Origin: Ottelia alismoides
Lineage: Eukaryota > Streptophyta > Magnoliopsida > Alismatales > Hydrocharitaceae
NCBI GenBank assembly: GCA_037367405.1
Contig: JAZKJV010004148.1
Coordinates: forward strand, 682,501 to 746,500
Direction of reading: 5' to 3'
DNA: 64,000 nucleotides
Shown here: positions 35,201 through 45,997 of the stretch, in pieces
Position numbering within the stretch: the stretch's first letter is position 1
Layout of the letters: the number at the start of each line of letters is the position of its first letter
Program-made: the position numbers and the translations under genes
Notes under the pieces: generated by a model
The model's input: only the letters and a program-made list of their open reading frames with translations
What the model was told of the DNA's origin: nothing
The model's database searches: none

Positions 35201-35232
35201 CTATACTTAGGGTAAAAGATCCCTAAATATAT
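35201..35232 (-). repeat. Post-pol hairpin H3 of element B (decayed)
   Basis: CTATACTTAGGG at 35201-35212 faces CCCTAAATATAT at 35221-35232; most pairs remain. A C-run precedes it on the plus strand. Confidence 0.65.
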
Positions 35233-35330
35233 AAAAAGAATATCAACAAGATGATGGACAAGATAGAGATCCAAAGAAATGTAAAGAAAATAAAAAACAC
35301 GAATAGACAGTACGAACAACATCACTCCCC

Positions 35331-35352
35331 CTATACTTAGGTTATGGGATCC
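35331..35352 (-). repeat. Post-pol hairpin H4 of element B (decayed)
   Basis: CTATACTTAGG (35331-35341) after a run of five C's, with a damaged partner CCCTAAACATAAG near 35351-35363. Confidence 0.5.
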
Positions 35353-35420
35353 CTAAACATAAGCAACAACAAGAGTGATGAACATGGAAAATATGAACAA
35401 CTCAAATCATTCACCTCTCC

Positions 35421-35451
35421 TATACTTAGGATAGAGTATGTCCTAAGTATA
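35421..35451 (-). repeat. Post-pol hairpin H5 of element B
   Basis: Perfect 11-bp arms TATACTTAGGA (35421-35431) and TCCTAAGTATA (35441-35451), 9-nt loop. It is the unit nearest to the integrase end, as H4 is in D. Confidence 0.9.
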
Positions 35452-35540
35452 ACACACACACACGGAAAAAAGGTGAACGATAAAATGGAAGAAGAAAGGA
35501 TAAAATGAAATGATATATACAAGAGAAAATTAACTCATGT

Positions 35541-36915
35541 ATCAGACACAAAAGATGTCAAAGTATCATCATCTGATACCACAGATATAGAATAAATCAC
35601 GTACAAGAATGTATCATGATCTAGATATGGCTTCAGCAGCTGTTCGTTCACAACAAATGGCTGTGTCAGATGACAATCCAAATGTGACAATACTACCATT
35701 ATCATACACAACTCTCATAATGAACGGTCCTGATCATTTGCTTTTCAATTTTCCTAGAATAACTTCAATTTGTCATCAAACAATCATACTTTCTGATCAA
35801 GGAAGAATTTCTTTCTTCTGATGTATCTATCATGCCAACGCTTGGCTTTCTCCTTGTACATGAGTGAGTTGTCATATGCAAAATCTTGGAATTCCAGCAA
35901 TCTATTCAGATCCAATTTCCCACTCTTTCCTGCTTTCTCATAATCAAGATTGCATATACGGAGTGTACATAAAGATTTGTGAATTAATTCTACTAGCATG
36001 TGGCAAGTCTTTCCATGCACCAATCTGTAGGGAGACATACCCAATGGTGACTTGTACACCATCCGATAAGCCCATAGAACTGAGTCAAGCATCTGGGACC
36101 AATTCTTTCCTATCTGGTCGTACAAGTTTTTGCAATATAATCTTGATCTCCCTATTAGAAATTTTAGCCAAACCATTAGTCTGTAGGAGGTAAGGAGATG
36201 CAACTCTGTGCTCAATGGCATACTCCTTCACAAACTTCTTGACTTTTCTATTAATGAAATGGCTTCCCCCTCTGAAATAAGTATCTTGGGGATCTCGAAC
36301 CATGCGATAATGTGGTTCTTTAGACAGGAACACACTGTATGACTATCAGCGACTTGGGTAGGGATAGCTTCCACCCATCGACTGGTAATCCACGACAAGC
36401 AAGATGTACTGATATCCCCAACTGATAGGAAATGGGTTTGTGAAGTCTATGCCCCTAGCATCAAAAACATCAGAAATCTATATATATCTCAGGGGCATAG
36501 TATCTTTGGAACCAATTGTTCCTCCTATCTTCTGACAGTCAGTACAACTGGGAATATACTATGTAGCATCCTTAAATAATGTTGGCCACCATAGGCCACT
36601 CTATAAATCCTTTGCTACCGTGCGCTTCCCTGAATGATGCCCACCATATTCTAATTTGTGATAGTGTTCATGTACATTGGTATATTCTTCCTGAGGAATG
36701 CACCTTCTCTAGATACAATCCGCACCCTCATGAATTATGTACGGATCCTCCCATTGGTAAAAATATATCTCAGGCAGGAATCTGTCTACCTTGTGCTTTG
36801 GCCAATCTTGTGTAACTTTCTTGGAGATAAGATAGTTCAGAATATTAGCATACCATAGGAGTGAGTCCACATACAATATGGTCTCATCTGAAAAGGTCTC
36901 AGAAATAGGTATCAT
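35541..36915 (-). pseudogene. Element B integrase (degenerate)
   Basis: Integrase remnant of element B. The piece at 35784-36221 contains the C-terminal part VLWAYRMVYKSPLGMSPYRL, LVHGKTCHM and the WHDRYIRRKKF region. The piece at 36085-36333 has the SHFINRKVKKFVKEYAIEHR block and SNREIK with the catalytic Glu. The region 36340-36560 holds the damaged zinc-finger and first-Asp area. The piece at 36709-36915 matches the RNase H to integrase linker of D (DETILYVDSLLWYANILNYL, FYQWEDP, GADCI). Frames shift repeatedly, including at the second Asp motif near 36270. Order and strand agree with the RNase H next door. Confidence 0.85.
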
Positions 36916-36918
36916 GCT

Positions 36919-37400
36919 CTACTCAGAAGTCTCTACATCTGTAATGCAGGAAAGGTGATCTACCACAACATTCTTGACTCTAGGTTTATCTCGAATCTCT
37001 AAATCAAACTCCTGAAGAAGAACAATCCATTTGATAAGGCATGGTTTGCCATCCGACTTTGCATGTAAGTATCGTATGGCAGTGTGATCCGTGTATACAA
37101 TAACGTGGGAACCAAGGAGGTAAGATCTGAACTTCTCTAATCCAAACAAAATGGCTAACATCTCCTTATTTTTAACCGTTTAGTTTCTCTATGCCTCATC
37201 CAGAGTCTTGATAGCATAGTTTATAGCAAATGATATCCCATCCCTTCTCTGCCCTAAAACAACTCCAACTGTGAAATCTAAGGCGTCCATTATGATCTCT
37301 AAAGGAAGAGACCAATCAGGATGCTGTAGGACAGGAGCACTATTAACCATGTCTTTCATCTAATGGAATGCAAGGAGGACTTTCTCATCAACAACAAATT
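36919..37400 (-). pseudogene. Element B RNase H (degenerate)
   Basis: The piece at 36919-37161 reads [20 protein letters not shown] then [10 protein letters not shown] and [23 protein letters not shown], matching D RNase H and the following connection. The N-terminal strand ([18 protein letters not shown]) lies at about 37240-37300 in a broken frame. Part of the polyprotein continuing from the reverse transcriptase on its right. Confidence 0.85.
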
Positions 37401-37479
37401 CACTCTCCTTGCACAGAACTCAGTCAAAGGTCTGATGATCTTGCTAAAGTCCTTAATGAATTGCCTATAGAATCCCACG

Positions 37480-38084
37480 TGTCACAGAAATGATCTCAAT
37501 TGCTTCAAGTTCTGTAGTAGCTAAAGCTTAGATATCACATCGATCATAGACGAGTCAATCTCCATGCCATGTTTGGAGATGACGTAGTCTAATACAATCC
37601 CATTAGTCAATATAAAGTGACTCTTCTCCCACGAGAGCACTAGGTTTACCTCGCAGCAACATTGAAGGACTCGATCTAAATGAGCAAGACGTGTGTCAAA
37701 ACTATCCCCGTAGATCGTGAACTCATCCATGAAGACCTCAAGGAAATTATAAACCATGTCAGAAAAAACGGCCAACATACACCTTTGGAATGTAGCATGG
37801 GCATTACTAAATCCATATGGCATCCTTCTAAAGGCGTAGGTGCCAAACAGACAAGTGGAAGTAGTTTTCTCTTGATCCTCACGAGCGATAGCAACCTGAT
37901 TATATCCTGAGTACCCATATAAGAAACAAAAGAAGTCTTTCCCGGTCAACCTCTAAATAATCTAATCAATAAAGGGCAGTAGAAGGTAATCCTTCTTGGT
38001 AACTGAATTCCGGCATCAATAATCTACACATGTACTTCATGAAGTAGGTACACGGATCGGAATCTCCTCACCACGACCATTCTT
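37480..38084 (-). pseudogene. Element B reverse transcriptase, C-terminal part (split by C1)
   Basis: The open piece 37521-37949 contains GKDFFCFLYGYSGYNQVAIA (first catalytic Asp replaced by Tyr), FGTYAFRRMPYGFSNAHATFQRC and the active-site block VFMDEFTIYG, with Glu (codon GAG, 37722-37724) in place of the usual second Asp. It also contains the [13 protein letters not shown] segment. The upstream part is at 48608-48800. Removing C1 and one TTCTT copy rejoins NGRGEEIP-type sequence to VKKFGITIVK in one frame. Confidence 0.88.
38080..38084. repeat. Target-site duplication of C1 (left copy)
   Basis: TTCTT just left of the TG opening C1; repeated at 48608-48612. Confidence 0.93.
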
Positions 38085-40698
38085 TGAAGGATATGGGATA
38101 ATCCTCAAGCACATCATGAAACCTTAAAAGTTGTATTGAATACGACGAAGAACGACTAGTCAGACTAGTTGTTTAATGCAGCGGAAATTTAAAAATTTTC
38201 ATGCAACGGAACACATGATCCAAGAACACTTCTCAAATCATTTCGTCTAAACCACAAACAAGTAATAGGCTTACCTCTTGAAGCGTGGTTGTGATAGAGT
38301 CTTTAAATGAAGAGGCCTCCTGTCTCAAGTCCGATCCGATGGAGGAGATGCTTGCGAGCGTGGGGATGAATCGCGTGCTTCTCACAATCCATGTTGATGA
38401 TCCAAGCGGCGATCTCCTGATCTCGACACACGAGATCCGACATCTTCTTCACAAGAGAGGTGCACCGAAGGAGACAGAGATCCATGAGAAAACGATCGGG
38501 CATCATAACGACGATGCTGCGGCGATAGAGAACTTCTCTAGGGCATCCATGGTGGACAGCCATGAGAGAAGAAGAGAGAGGGCTGACGTGTAGAGAGAAA
38601 GAGAGAGAGAGGGAGACTTATGTTCACATTATGTAAAGAAGAGCAAAGGGGTTGCTTCTCCTTTTATAATATTTTGGGATCCATGGATGTCAATCAATGG
38701 ACAACACAAATCCAATGGCTCACATTGATTTGTGTTTCTTTTAATGGTTCAGATTTGTGTTAGTAAAAACCAACAACAATTAATTTAATTTAGACTAAAT
38801 CTATATTGATAAATCAATATAAATTAATCCAAAATTAAATCAAGCAATCATGGAGATTATTGGAATGAAGATTTCCTCCTTCCATAATATGGGATTTGGT
38901 GGCAATCTCATGTAAGCTCAAGATATCTCATGAGATTACATTATTCTATGGAAATATCCAAGATTTACAACAACACTTGTTGTAAATTATTCAACAAAAA
39001 TAATTCATAATTATTTTGTGAATATTGCAATCTTGCCATTGGAAAATTGTGAATCACATTCACAACCCAAAATAAAATACAAATTATATTTTCAATTTAA
39101 TGTCCAATGTGAATCCAATTCACATCAACATTTAATTAACAAATGTAAATACAAATATCTCTCTCTTATATATTATAAATCACATTTATAACATATATGA
39201 TTAATATGGATATTTCTATCCACATTATTGATATCCATGATAATTAAATCATATTTAATCATCTTGGATCTCTTTTCTCTTGTGCTCAAATAATATGAAT
39301 CATATTCACATTATTTAGATCTTTGATAATCAAATCACATTTATTTATCTGAGATAACTCTCTTTATAATATGAATCGAATTCATATTAATCATGATAAT
39401 TAAATTATATTTAATTATCCATTTTCTCAATGCTCGGATACTTATATCAACAATGAAATTATCCTGAACTCTTTCAAGGATAATGCGCTTTCTCCGCGAA
39501 TACTTGGATATAAGGACAGGGCGATTGTATTGTTCCATGTATAGTGACTTGGATATTGAGATCACATCTCAAATCTAGATCTCGGGCCTCCCATAGATGC
39601 TTGATTAAATCTAGACCACAAATCTAATCTTCTCATTGCATTTGAATCACATTCAGATCAATGCCCAACATTTGGACTAAGATTAGATTACTTCTCTACT
39701 GAGAGGAGTCACTAAAATCCAGACCCATTTCATCATTCCCTAGGAATGGAAGCGTCATGGTTATACAATCGTTTATGATCACATCACCCTCAAGTATTCC
39801 AAATACATGTACATCCTGCATACTGGAAGACTCAGAATAAACCTGAAGTATAAGATCAATTTTACACTGTCTACTTCAGAGTTTTATCATTAAGTTTTTC
39901 ATTCGATCATTCGGATTCAGTATCGATCATATACTCTCTAAAAGCATATATCATACCTAGGTCTTAATTATATACTTTCCAAAAGTATATATCAAACCTA
40001 CAAATTCAGTCAAGCTTCCAAAGCAAGACGACCGTGCACGGAATTTGATTTTTCCCAATATCTCATGAGTGAGCTCATGTCTTCCGGTTCGGTAACTGAA
40101 CCTGTATGATCATTTTGAGAGATTGTATTACTCATATGCCCTTGCATGCACACCAGCGCACTGGTGTATAGACCTTGATTAGGTCATCAACCTATTGGTC
40201 TTCCAAATGTATATGCTCAGACATATAGTAACACATCTGTCTCCGATCAGGGGATGCATGCCTATATCCTGACAGCATACGATATAGGACTTTGGTTATC
40301 TCGATCTCGTTAAGTCAACTCTTTGACCTAACTAATCTGACACCTTCGAATATCAATTTCTATGCAGAGGACCTGCATCAAGTGGTCGGTCAGATATCAG
40401 CCTAAATGAGAAAGGATTTCCATCTCCTACTCAGGCTGGAGATCATCTCTCAACAATCATTTGACGGTGCTTGATGAGTCCTCAATCTAACTATTTAGAT
40501 ATTCATCCAAGCACCGACCTCTATGATTCAATAATTGAATCAACAGCTGTATGATCATTAAGATGGCCATGGTACATAACCCTAATTATACTAAGGGACC
40601 AATTACGCAAATTATTTATTCTTCATTTCAGATCAGGGAATGATATTCGCAATAACATTTATTACATAATGGCTCGTCGTGGGCTCGCATGTCCAACA
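38085..40698 (-). repeat. C1 3' LTR
   Basis: 2,614 bp, TG to CA. TATA box on the minus strand at plus 38661-38668 (TATAAAAG). The first 500 bases are richer in GC and contain GA-rich AGAGAGAGAGA runs near 38590; the remainder is AT-rich with short inverted repeats. The 102-codon plus-strand frame at 38285-38593 lies antisense in the LTR, recurs in the sister LTR, and is not taken as a gene. Confidence 0.93.
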
Positions 40699-40710
40699 AT
40701 CTCCCACTAG
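40699..40710 (-). promoter_or_regulatory. C1 polypurine tract
   Basis: Sense strand CTAGTGGGAGAT against the 3' LTR, a usual plant copia PPT. The same bases are found at 58490-58501 in C3. Confidence 0.8.
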
Positions 40711-41162
40711 CCCAAAGAGCCATTAATGGGCTAATCATTTAAACCTACACTCATGTGATAATTATAGGCTATTTAGAAAATAGCTAGGTAAGCCGATCAG
40801 TCACTCTGTTCCCAAGAGACTATGCCAAGTCCTTTTACGACACTTGCATAACCCCTAGAAACAGTGCTCGCATCCAATGCGAATGTTGCATCTTATGCAA
40901 CCAATACTCAACTTTATTATAGTGTCTTTGACACTATAGCTCGATAATTATTATAACCAGTACGCCCATAATCCTTATCAGAATACCTTTATTCCTAGAG
41001 TTCTCTATCCCCTAAGGTATTTACAATTAAGACCCTTATAGATCACTATCTATAAGGTCTTAAACTTTTGAATATAAGACTTTGAGATCACTATCTCTAA
41101 GTTTCATCATCTTTGAAGATATTATTCTTACTGCAATCAAGTGTTTAATCATCATAATAGGA

Positions 41163-42120
41163 TCAGTAACCGTTTACTACTCCCATTGCATGGCAGACAT
41201 CTGGCTTTTGTATACATCTAGCATACACCTGGATTTTTGAAGCTGATGCACAAGGGCAAGCAGTTTTAGCATTCACATCCTCAACTCTTTGAGGTGTTAT
41301 TCCTTTAGATAAGTCAGTACCATATCTTGAGGGAAAGAATCCTTTCTTGGTAATTTCCATGGAAATTTCAAAGGTATACCATTAATGTGACAGTCCCAAT
41401 ACCCTCTTTTCTTTGTTTCTGAACAACTTCAGAATTAAGATCTAGGAGGTATCCTTGAGATCATATCTCGAGGTATGGAACAACAAGATTATAAAACACT
41501 TATTGTTATCTTCCTTAGATCATTCCAAATGATTAGGATATCTTCATTTAGCATGATGAACACAATGGCACTCCCACTAAGCTTCACATGGTTTATCAAG
41601 ATTCTATCTGAACCACAACATTTATGATTTCACCAAATCCAATATTCCAACTACAAGAAGCATATTTGAGTTCATAGATGGAGTTCTCTAACTTGTACAC
41701 CTTTCTTTCCTCAACCATGAAGCCCTGGGGCGACTTCATGTGAATATCCTCAGAGAGGTATTCATAGAGGAATGCAATCTTGACTCACGTTATGAAGATG
41801 TCATAGTCAAGTTGTGTAGCTATGTTAGCAATATTCTGATGGGTTAAAGCAAGGACACGCAAGCGATGTCTTCTCTTCGGTGTGTAGCTCATGGCTACGA
41901 ACCGTCCTTTGAAGGTCTCTACGTTCTCATCAGGTTCCCTCTTTCTCTTGAAGATCCATTTACCTCTTAATGGGTCTTACCCATATAGGTGGATCCTCGA
42001 GGGTCCATATACAATACTTGTATATGAAGTCTACTTTAGACTTTATTGCTAACATCCATCTTTCCATGTCATGATCTTTAGAAGCTTCATCATATGAAGT
42101 TAGATCATTGTCAGATTCAA
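41163..42120 (-). pseudogene. C1 reverse transcriptase and RNase H start (degenerate)
   Basis: Ty1/copia reverse transcriptase remnant. The minus frame 41163-41360 ends RCIQKPDVCHAMGVVNGY, matching the CTRPDICYAVGVVSRY block at the reverse transcriptase to RNase H boundary, and starts with the FPSRYGTDLSK region. The palm carries VKIAFLYEY..EDIHMKSPQGFMVE (about 41715-41785) and the active-site block read LNEDIL (41534-41551), where copia elements have LYVDDIL. At the first catalytic Asp the codon is TGA (41785-41787). These changes are partly shared by C2 and C3. Not functional. Confidence 0.8.
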
Positions 42121-42299
42121 CTAACACATGGAATCCATCTTCAAACTTATTTGAAGAGGTATTAGTGTTTCATCTTTAATTGTCTTTTTAGTTTCCGATT
42201 CCAGGAGCCTCATTATCATCTCAAGATTAAATGAGTTCCTTTACTTCATTTTCATCTTTATTCTCAAGAGAGTCATCCTATAAGAATCATATTCTCAAA

Positions 42300-43000
42300 G
42301 ATAAGATCTTTTAAGAATCTCAAGGTCATAAAGTAGGTATCAAATACCATCCTTTATTTTCCTAATGAAGTAGCACTCTCAGGTGCTATGTTCCAGCTTA
42401 CTTGCATGGAACCTTATTAAGGATATATATTTTATTCTCTACTACATATATACCTTGGAAACTAATAGATAATTATGCTAATATTCATCATTGATCATAT
42501 CATGTCACACATGATCCAATTATTCTCCCTACAACTCTTATTGAGTTTAGGTTTATAAGGAGGATTGAGATAAAAATAATATTCATATCTCTATAAGGTA
42601 TTCCATGAATTCATCTAATAGGTACAAGCTACCTAGGTTAGATCAATTCATTTCATCTTCCTTCAGACTTTGGTTCATAATCAAAATTGTGAAATCTTTG
42701 AACATTTCAAAGCTTTCTAAGGTGAAGGAAAGAAATCTCATGTCTCAAATAATCATCAATAGATATCACATATCCATAATGTTTGTTCTGATATAGATGA
42801 TTCACATACATCATTGAATACCTTGACATCTTACACCATTCCCAAGGAAGGGTGTATTGGACATTTCTACTTTTAAATATAGTATTCACAAGTATGTAAG
42901 ATTTGAACCTTTAGACAATCTAAAGTTTCATCTCTTATCAGTCTATTGATCATATCAACAGACAAATGTCCAAAACATGATGCTAGATCATTATCAAATG
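42300..43000 (-). pseudogene. C1 integrase fragment (degenerate)
   Basis: The minus frame 42707-42889 includes HYGYVISIDDYLRHEISFLHL, which resembles the copia integrase core segment YFITFIDDYSRYGYVYLM with a catalytic Asp. Just upstream in sense (about 42880-42895) is a HTCEY-type zinc-finger remnant; C3 keeps HTCEYCIQ there. Its position 5' of reverse transcriptase is what makes these elements copia. Confidence 0.6.
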
Positions 43001-44400
43001 ATCTTCATCCTCCTATTGATCATTAATGGCTTAATTTTCAGTTTTAGAAATCTTAATGAACCATTCATTAATTTTCTAATTTTGTAGAGTCCACAAGGTT
43101 TTAGATTACTATTTGAAATATCTCCATCATAACTCTTTATGATAGGTCTAGTACAGAATTCATGTTTATTTCCAACATTTAGAAATAAACAATGAGTGTA
43201 TTCTAAAATCTAGGTCATAGAGACATTCTCTAAGACTAAGGTCTCTCCCACTGAAATTATGAAGTCTATCAATCCAATAGATATTGTTGGAACAATTGCA
43301 TCAATATCCATGTGGATGACTATTGAATCTTTAAGATCAAATTTCTAATCTTCTAACATATATGCAACCAATTGAATGTGTCATTTAGAAGATTGGGATA
43401 CACTTGTTAGACTTTATCTTATCAAATAAGTAAGTCAATTTCAATGATTATATGTAGATTATTCTGATGTACTATCCGATTCCTTCTCTAAGTATTCTAG
43501 ATAGATTTAATAGTCATATTATCAACACATCAGCTTAATGCAGTATAGTCATTTATCCAGCTCTTTGGATTTCATATGGAAGTCACAGAAGTACAGTCAA
43601 CTCTTTGACTTTCATTCTCACATGGGTCAGACCCATGCTTCCACCGTGCTCCCTTCATCTATAAACAACCATTGCTTTAGACGAAGGATCTCTTATGCTG
43701 AATTCAAAAGATTTCAATATAAGAGCATTTCAACATTTGTACATGCTTCATTCAATTCATACAATATGAATATTCTGAAGCTTCATGAATGACTAGAGTA
43801 TAGATAGTAGAATGATGACACTCATGGTATCTACATCCATCTAAACTGTTAAACCATTGGTTCAGATAGGCACTCAAACAATTTGAATACATCATCTCTT
43901 ATAGAGCTACCATTCTCCATGATGCAGAGAACCACGTCATTCATGATTAAATGTCGAGAGCACATTTGTATGCTAGAACATCTTTTTAGAATTTTTATAA
44001 GGATCATTTGACAATTACGATCATCATCGACATGTAACTTCTGAAGTACATTCAATGAGAGATCAAGATTATAGAGACATACAAACCCTAGGGTTGTAGT
44101 CCTATTATCTATTTAATTGCCATTCCTCATTATTACGAGGAAACTTGCACATTGCAACCACATACATTATGTGTCCAACTGCAAGTACAATATCTTGATC
44201 ATGGATCCAATACATGATATTTTAATGGGTATCATTGAGTATAATATTGAGTGGGTTTAATGAAGGATTATCTGAAATAAGAAATATGCATAAATATATT
44301 TAAATATATATTGTACTTTGATTTAGGAATTTTTATATCAAAGTTGTCTTGCCTTGTCAACAATAAAAGTTCATTCCTTTAATCACTTTCAATGTAAGAG
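43000..44400 (-). other. C1 internal region, probable gag/protease zone, not recognisable
   Basis: Gag and protease should lie here, but no motif or sizable frame can be identified. Short stretches are clearly shared with C2 (53100-54300) and C3 (60840-62100), for example around GATCATCATCGACATGT and CATACAAACCCTAGGG, so it is element sequence. The 68-codon frame 43849-44055 has no known family. Confidence 0.5.
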
Positions 44401-45982
44401 ATATACTTACCATTATATCTCAAGCAAGATCTGGGATCTACTTCCTTATCTTTGTTACATTCCAATAATATGAGAACCTATAACTCCGATAAAAAGAAGC
44501 GGGAACACATTCTACCTTGTAAGTCCAACATGCATCTCCCAATTCGGTCTTTAACACTCCGGCTGACCACCCATAAGATGTTGTTGACCCGTTATTAATT
44601 GAACCAACCGTTAACAGGAATACAACCCGCTATACGCAATCCAATATCGCCCCAATAATATGAGGACCTGATATTGGGGTCACTACGCATACGTCCTTAC
44701 TCTTTCGAGAAACGAAGAGCCCGATCCAAATGGATTGTATGCAAGAGCTGTAACTTCAGACAGGCGTCTCCTACATACAATATCTGGCGACGGAACCATT
44801 CGCCTTGACGGTAGACCATGGATGTCATTTATGTGATCCTCCAGATCATATTCTAATTTTTATTTATTATCATGAATCATATTCACATAATTAATTCTTC
44901 CAAGGTAAATGCACATCTATTCATAATAGAGTGTTTTTAATAGGATATAATTAATTCAATCTCATTAAATCAATTATCAGTCCAATTCAATCAACAAACT
45001 TGATTGTTTTTACTTGAATACATATATGGTATTATATCAAAATACGTATTAATTCGAATTTTAATAATTAAAAAAATATATATTGATTTCTCCGGCATTA
45101 TCGAGTCCCTACCCACTGTCATGGCCAGTACCGACGGAAGTGGGACGGACTGCAACCGGTGCGACCCGCTACCCCAATGCTTCCCGACTAGACACCATAT
45201 CCACCTCAGGAAAGGATAATGCCAAATATATCAATGTGTACTTTGAGTAGATCATCGGTTCTTCAACCGAAATTATACCATATAGTAATAATCAAAACAT
45301 TTTTTGATTATAAGGAAAGTTGCTAGACAAATTCCCAATCCTATTCAAGCAAGTTGTTTGTTGATTGTGTTTCCAATTATGATCTAGATCAAATCTTATC
45401 AATTTATTGGTTGATTCCAAGTCAATTAAGGAAATAATCATCATTAAATATTTCTAAAATATTTTCCATAATTATTTCATGAAATTAACAATTAATTTCA
45501 CTAATTGACAATCATATGGTTCTTGATTATGAAAGTAATTTCCAGCAGTGACCCTTACTTACTAAAATTAGCATATCTCAATCAATTTAAATCCAAATTA
45601 AGCAAAGTAAGTTTCCAAAGTTTGCTAATTCAATTTACAACAGAACCTAGATGGTTTTAACGCATTTATAGGAGTTTCTAAACAGTAATTAACTACATAA
45701 TTACGTTGAGATTTGCAGTCCCCGAAACAGTGGATACATGTTCACTAATTTGATCATAACTTGAGCAAACTGATTCGAAATCACGCAAACTCAGATCCTA
45801 CAGTTTCCTTATTTAATGGAGAATAAAAACTAATTCTTATTTTTGTGTTTAAACAATTAAAACAGGATCGGAAATAATCACTCAACAGCGATGCGAAAAT
45901 GAAATGCGATAAAACGTTCGCAAACCCTAACGAACCCAACTCGTCATAGGTTTACGGATCGTATCCAAATCCTCTTACCTAA
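44400..45982 (-). other. C1 5' leader
   Basis: Untranslated region between PBS and the coding zone. It contains comparatively GC-rich blocks (44640-44830 and 45100-45220) that recur in C2 (52140-52260, 52480-52700) and C3 (62450-62640, 62910-63020), set in AT-rich sequence. No ORF is kept in all copies. Confidence 0.6.
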
Positions 45983-45995
45983 GGATCTGATACCA
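45983..45995 (-). promoter_or_regulatory. C1 primer binding site (initiator tRNA-Met)
   Basis: Minus strand TGGTATCAGATCC, two bases inside the 5' LTR; the usual plant copia PBS is TGGTATCAGAGCC, complementary to the 3' end of initiator tRNA-Met. One mismatch. Confidence 0.9.
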
Positions 45996-45997
45996 CT

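Larger units (their letters stand above)
33405..35540 (-). other. Element B 3' non-coding spacer
   Basis: About 2.1 kb equivalent to the D spacer. Conserved blocks are at 33650-33930 (CTCTTTCCTCGAGGAGC, TAGTGTAGCTACCTATCC) and 34050-34470 (CTCTTTTGAAGC, CCTTAGACCTCA), then AT-rich sequence (34500-34900), then five hairpins (34959-35451). No coding frame longer than about 80 codons, and none with a motif. Confidence 0.75.

Noticed and set aside
38285..38593. 102-codon plus-strand frame, repeated at 46305-46610 and, inverted, at 50827-51147
   Set aside because: It repeats because the LTR repeats. It is antisense to each element, differs in frame and ends among copies, and has no family resemblance.
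43538..43792. 84-codon plus-strand frame with counterpart at 61340-61582
   Set aside because: Antisense in the internal region of C1 and C3; similarity follows from element homology; the C2 counterpart is fragmented.
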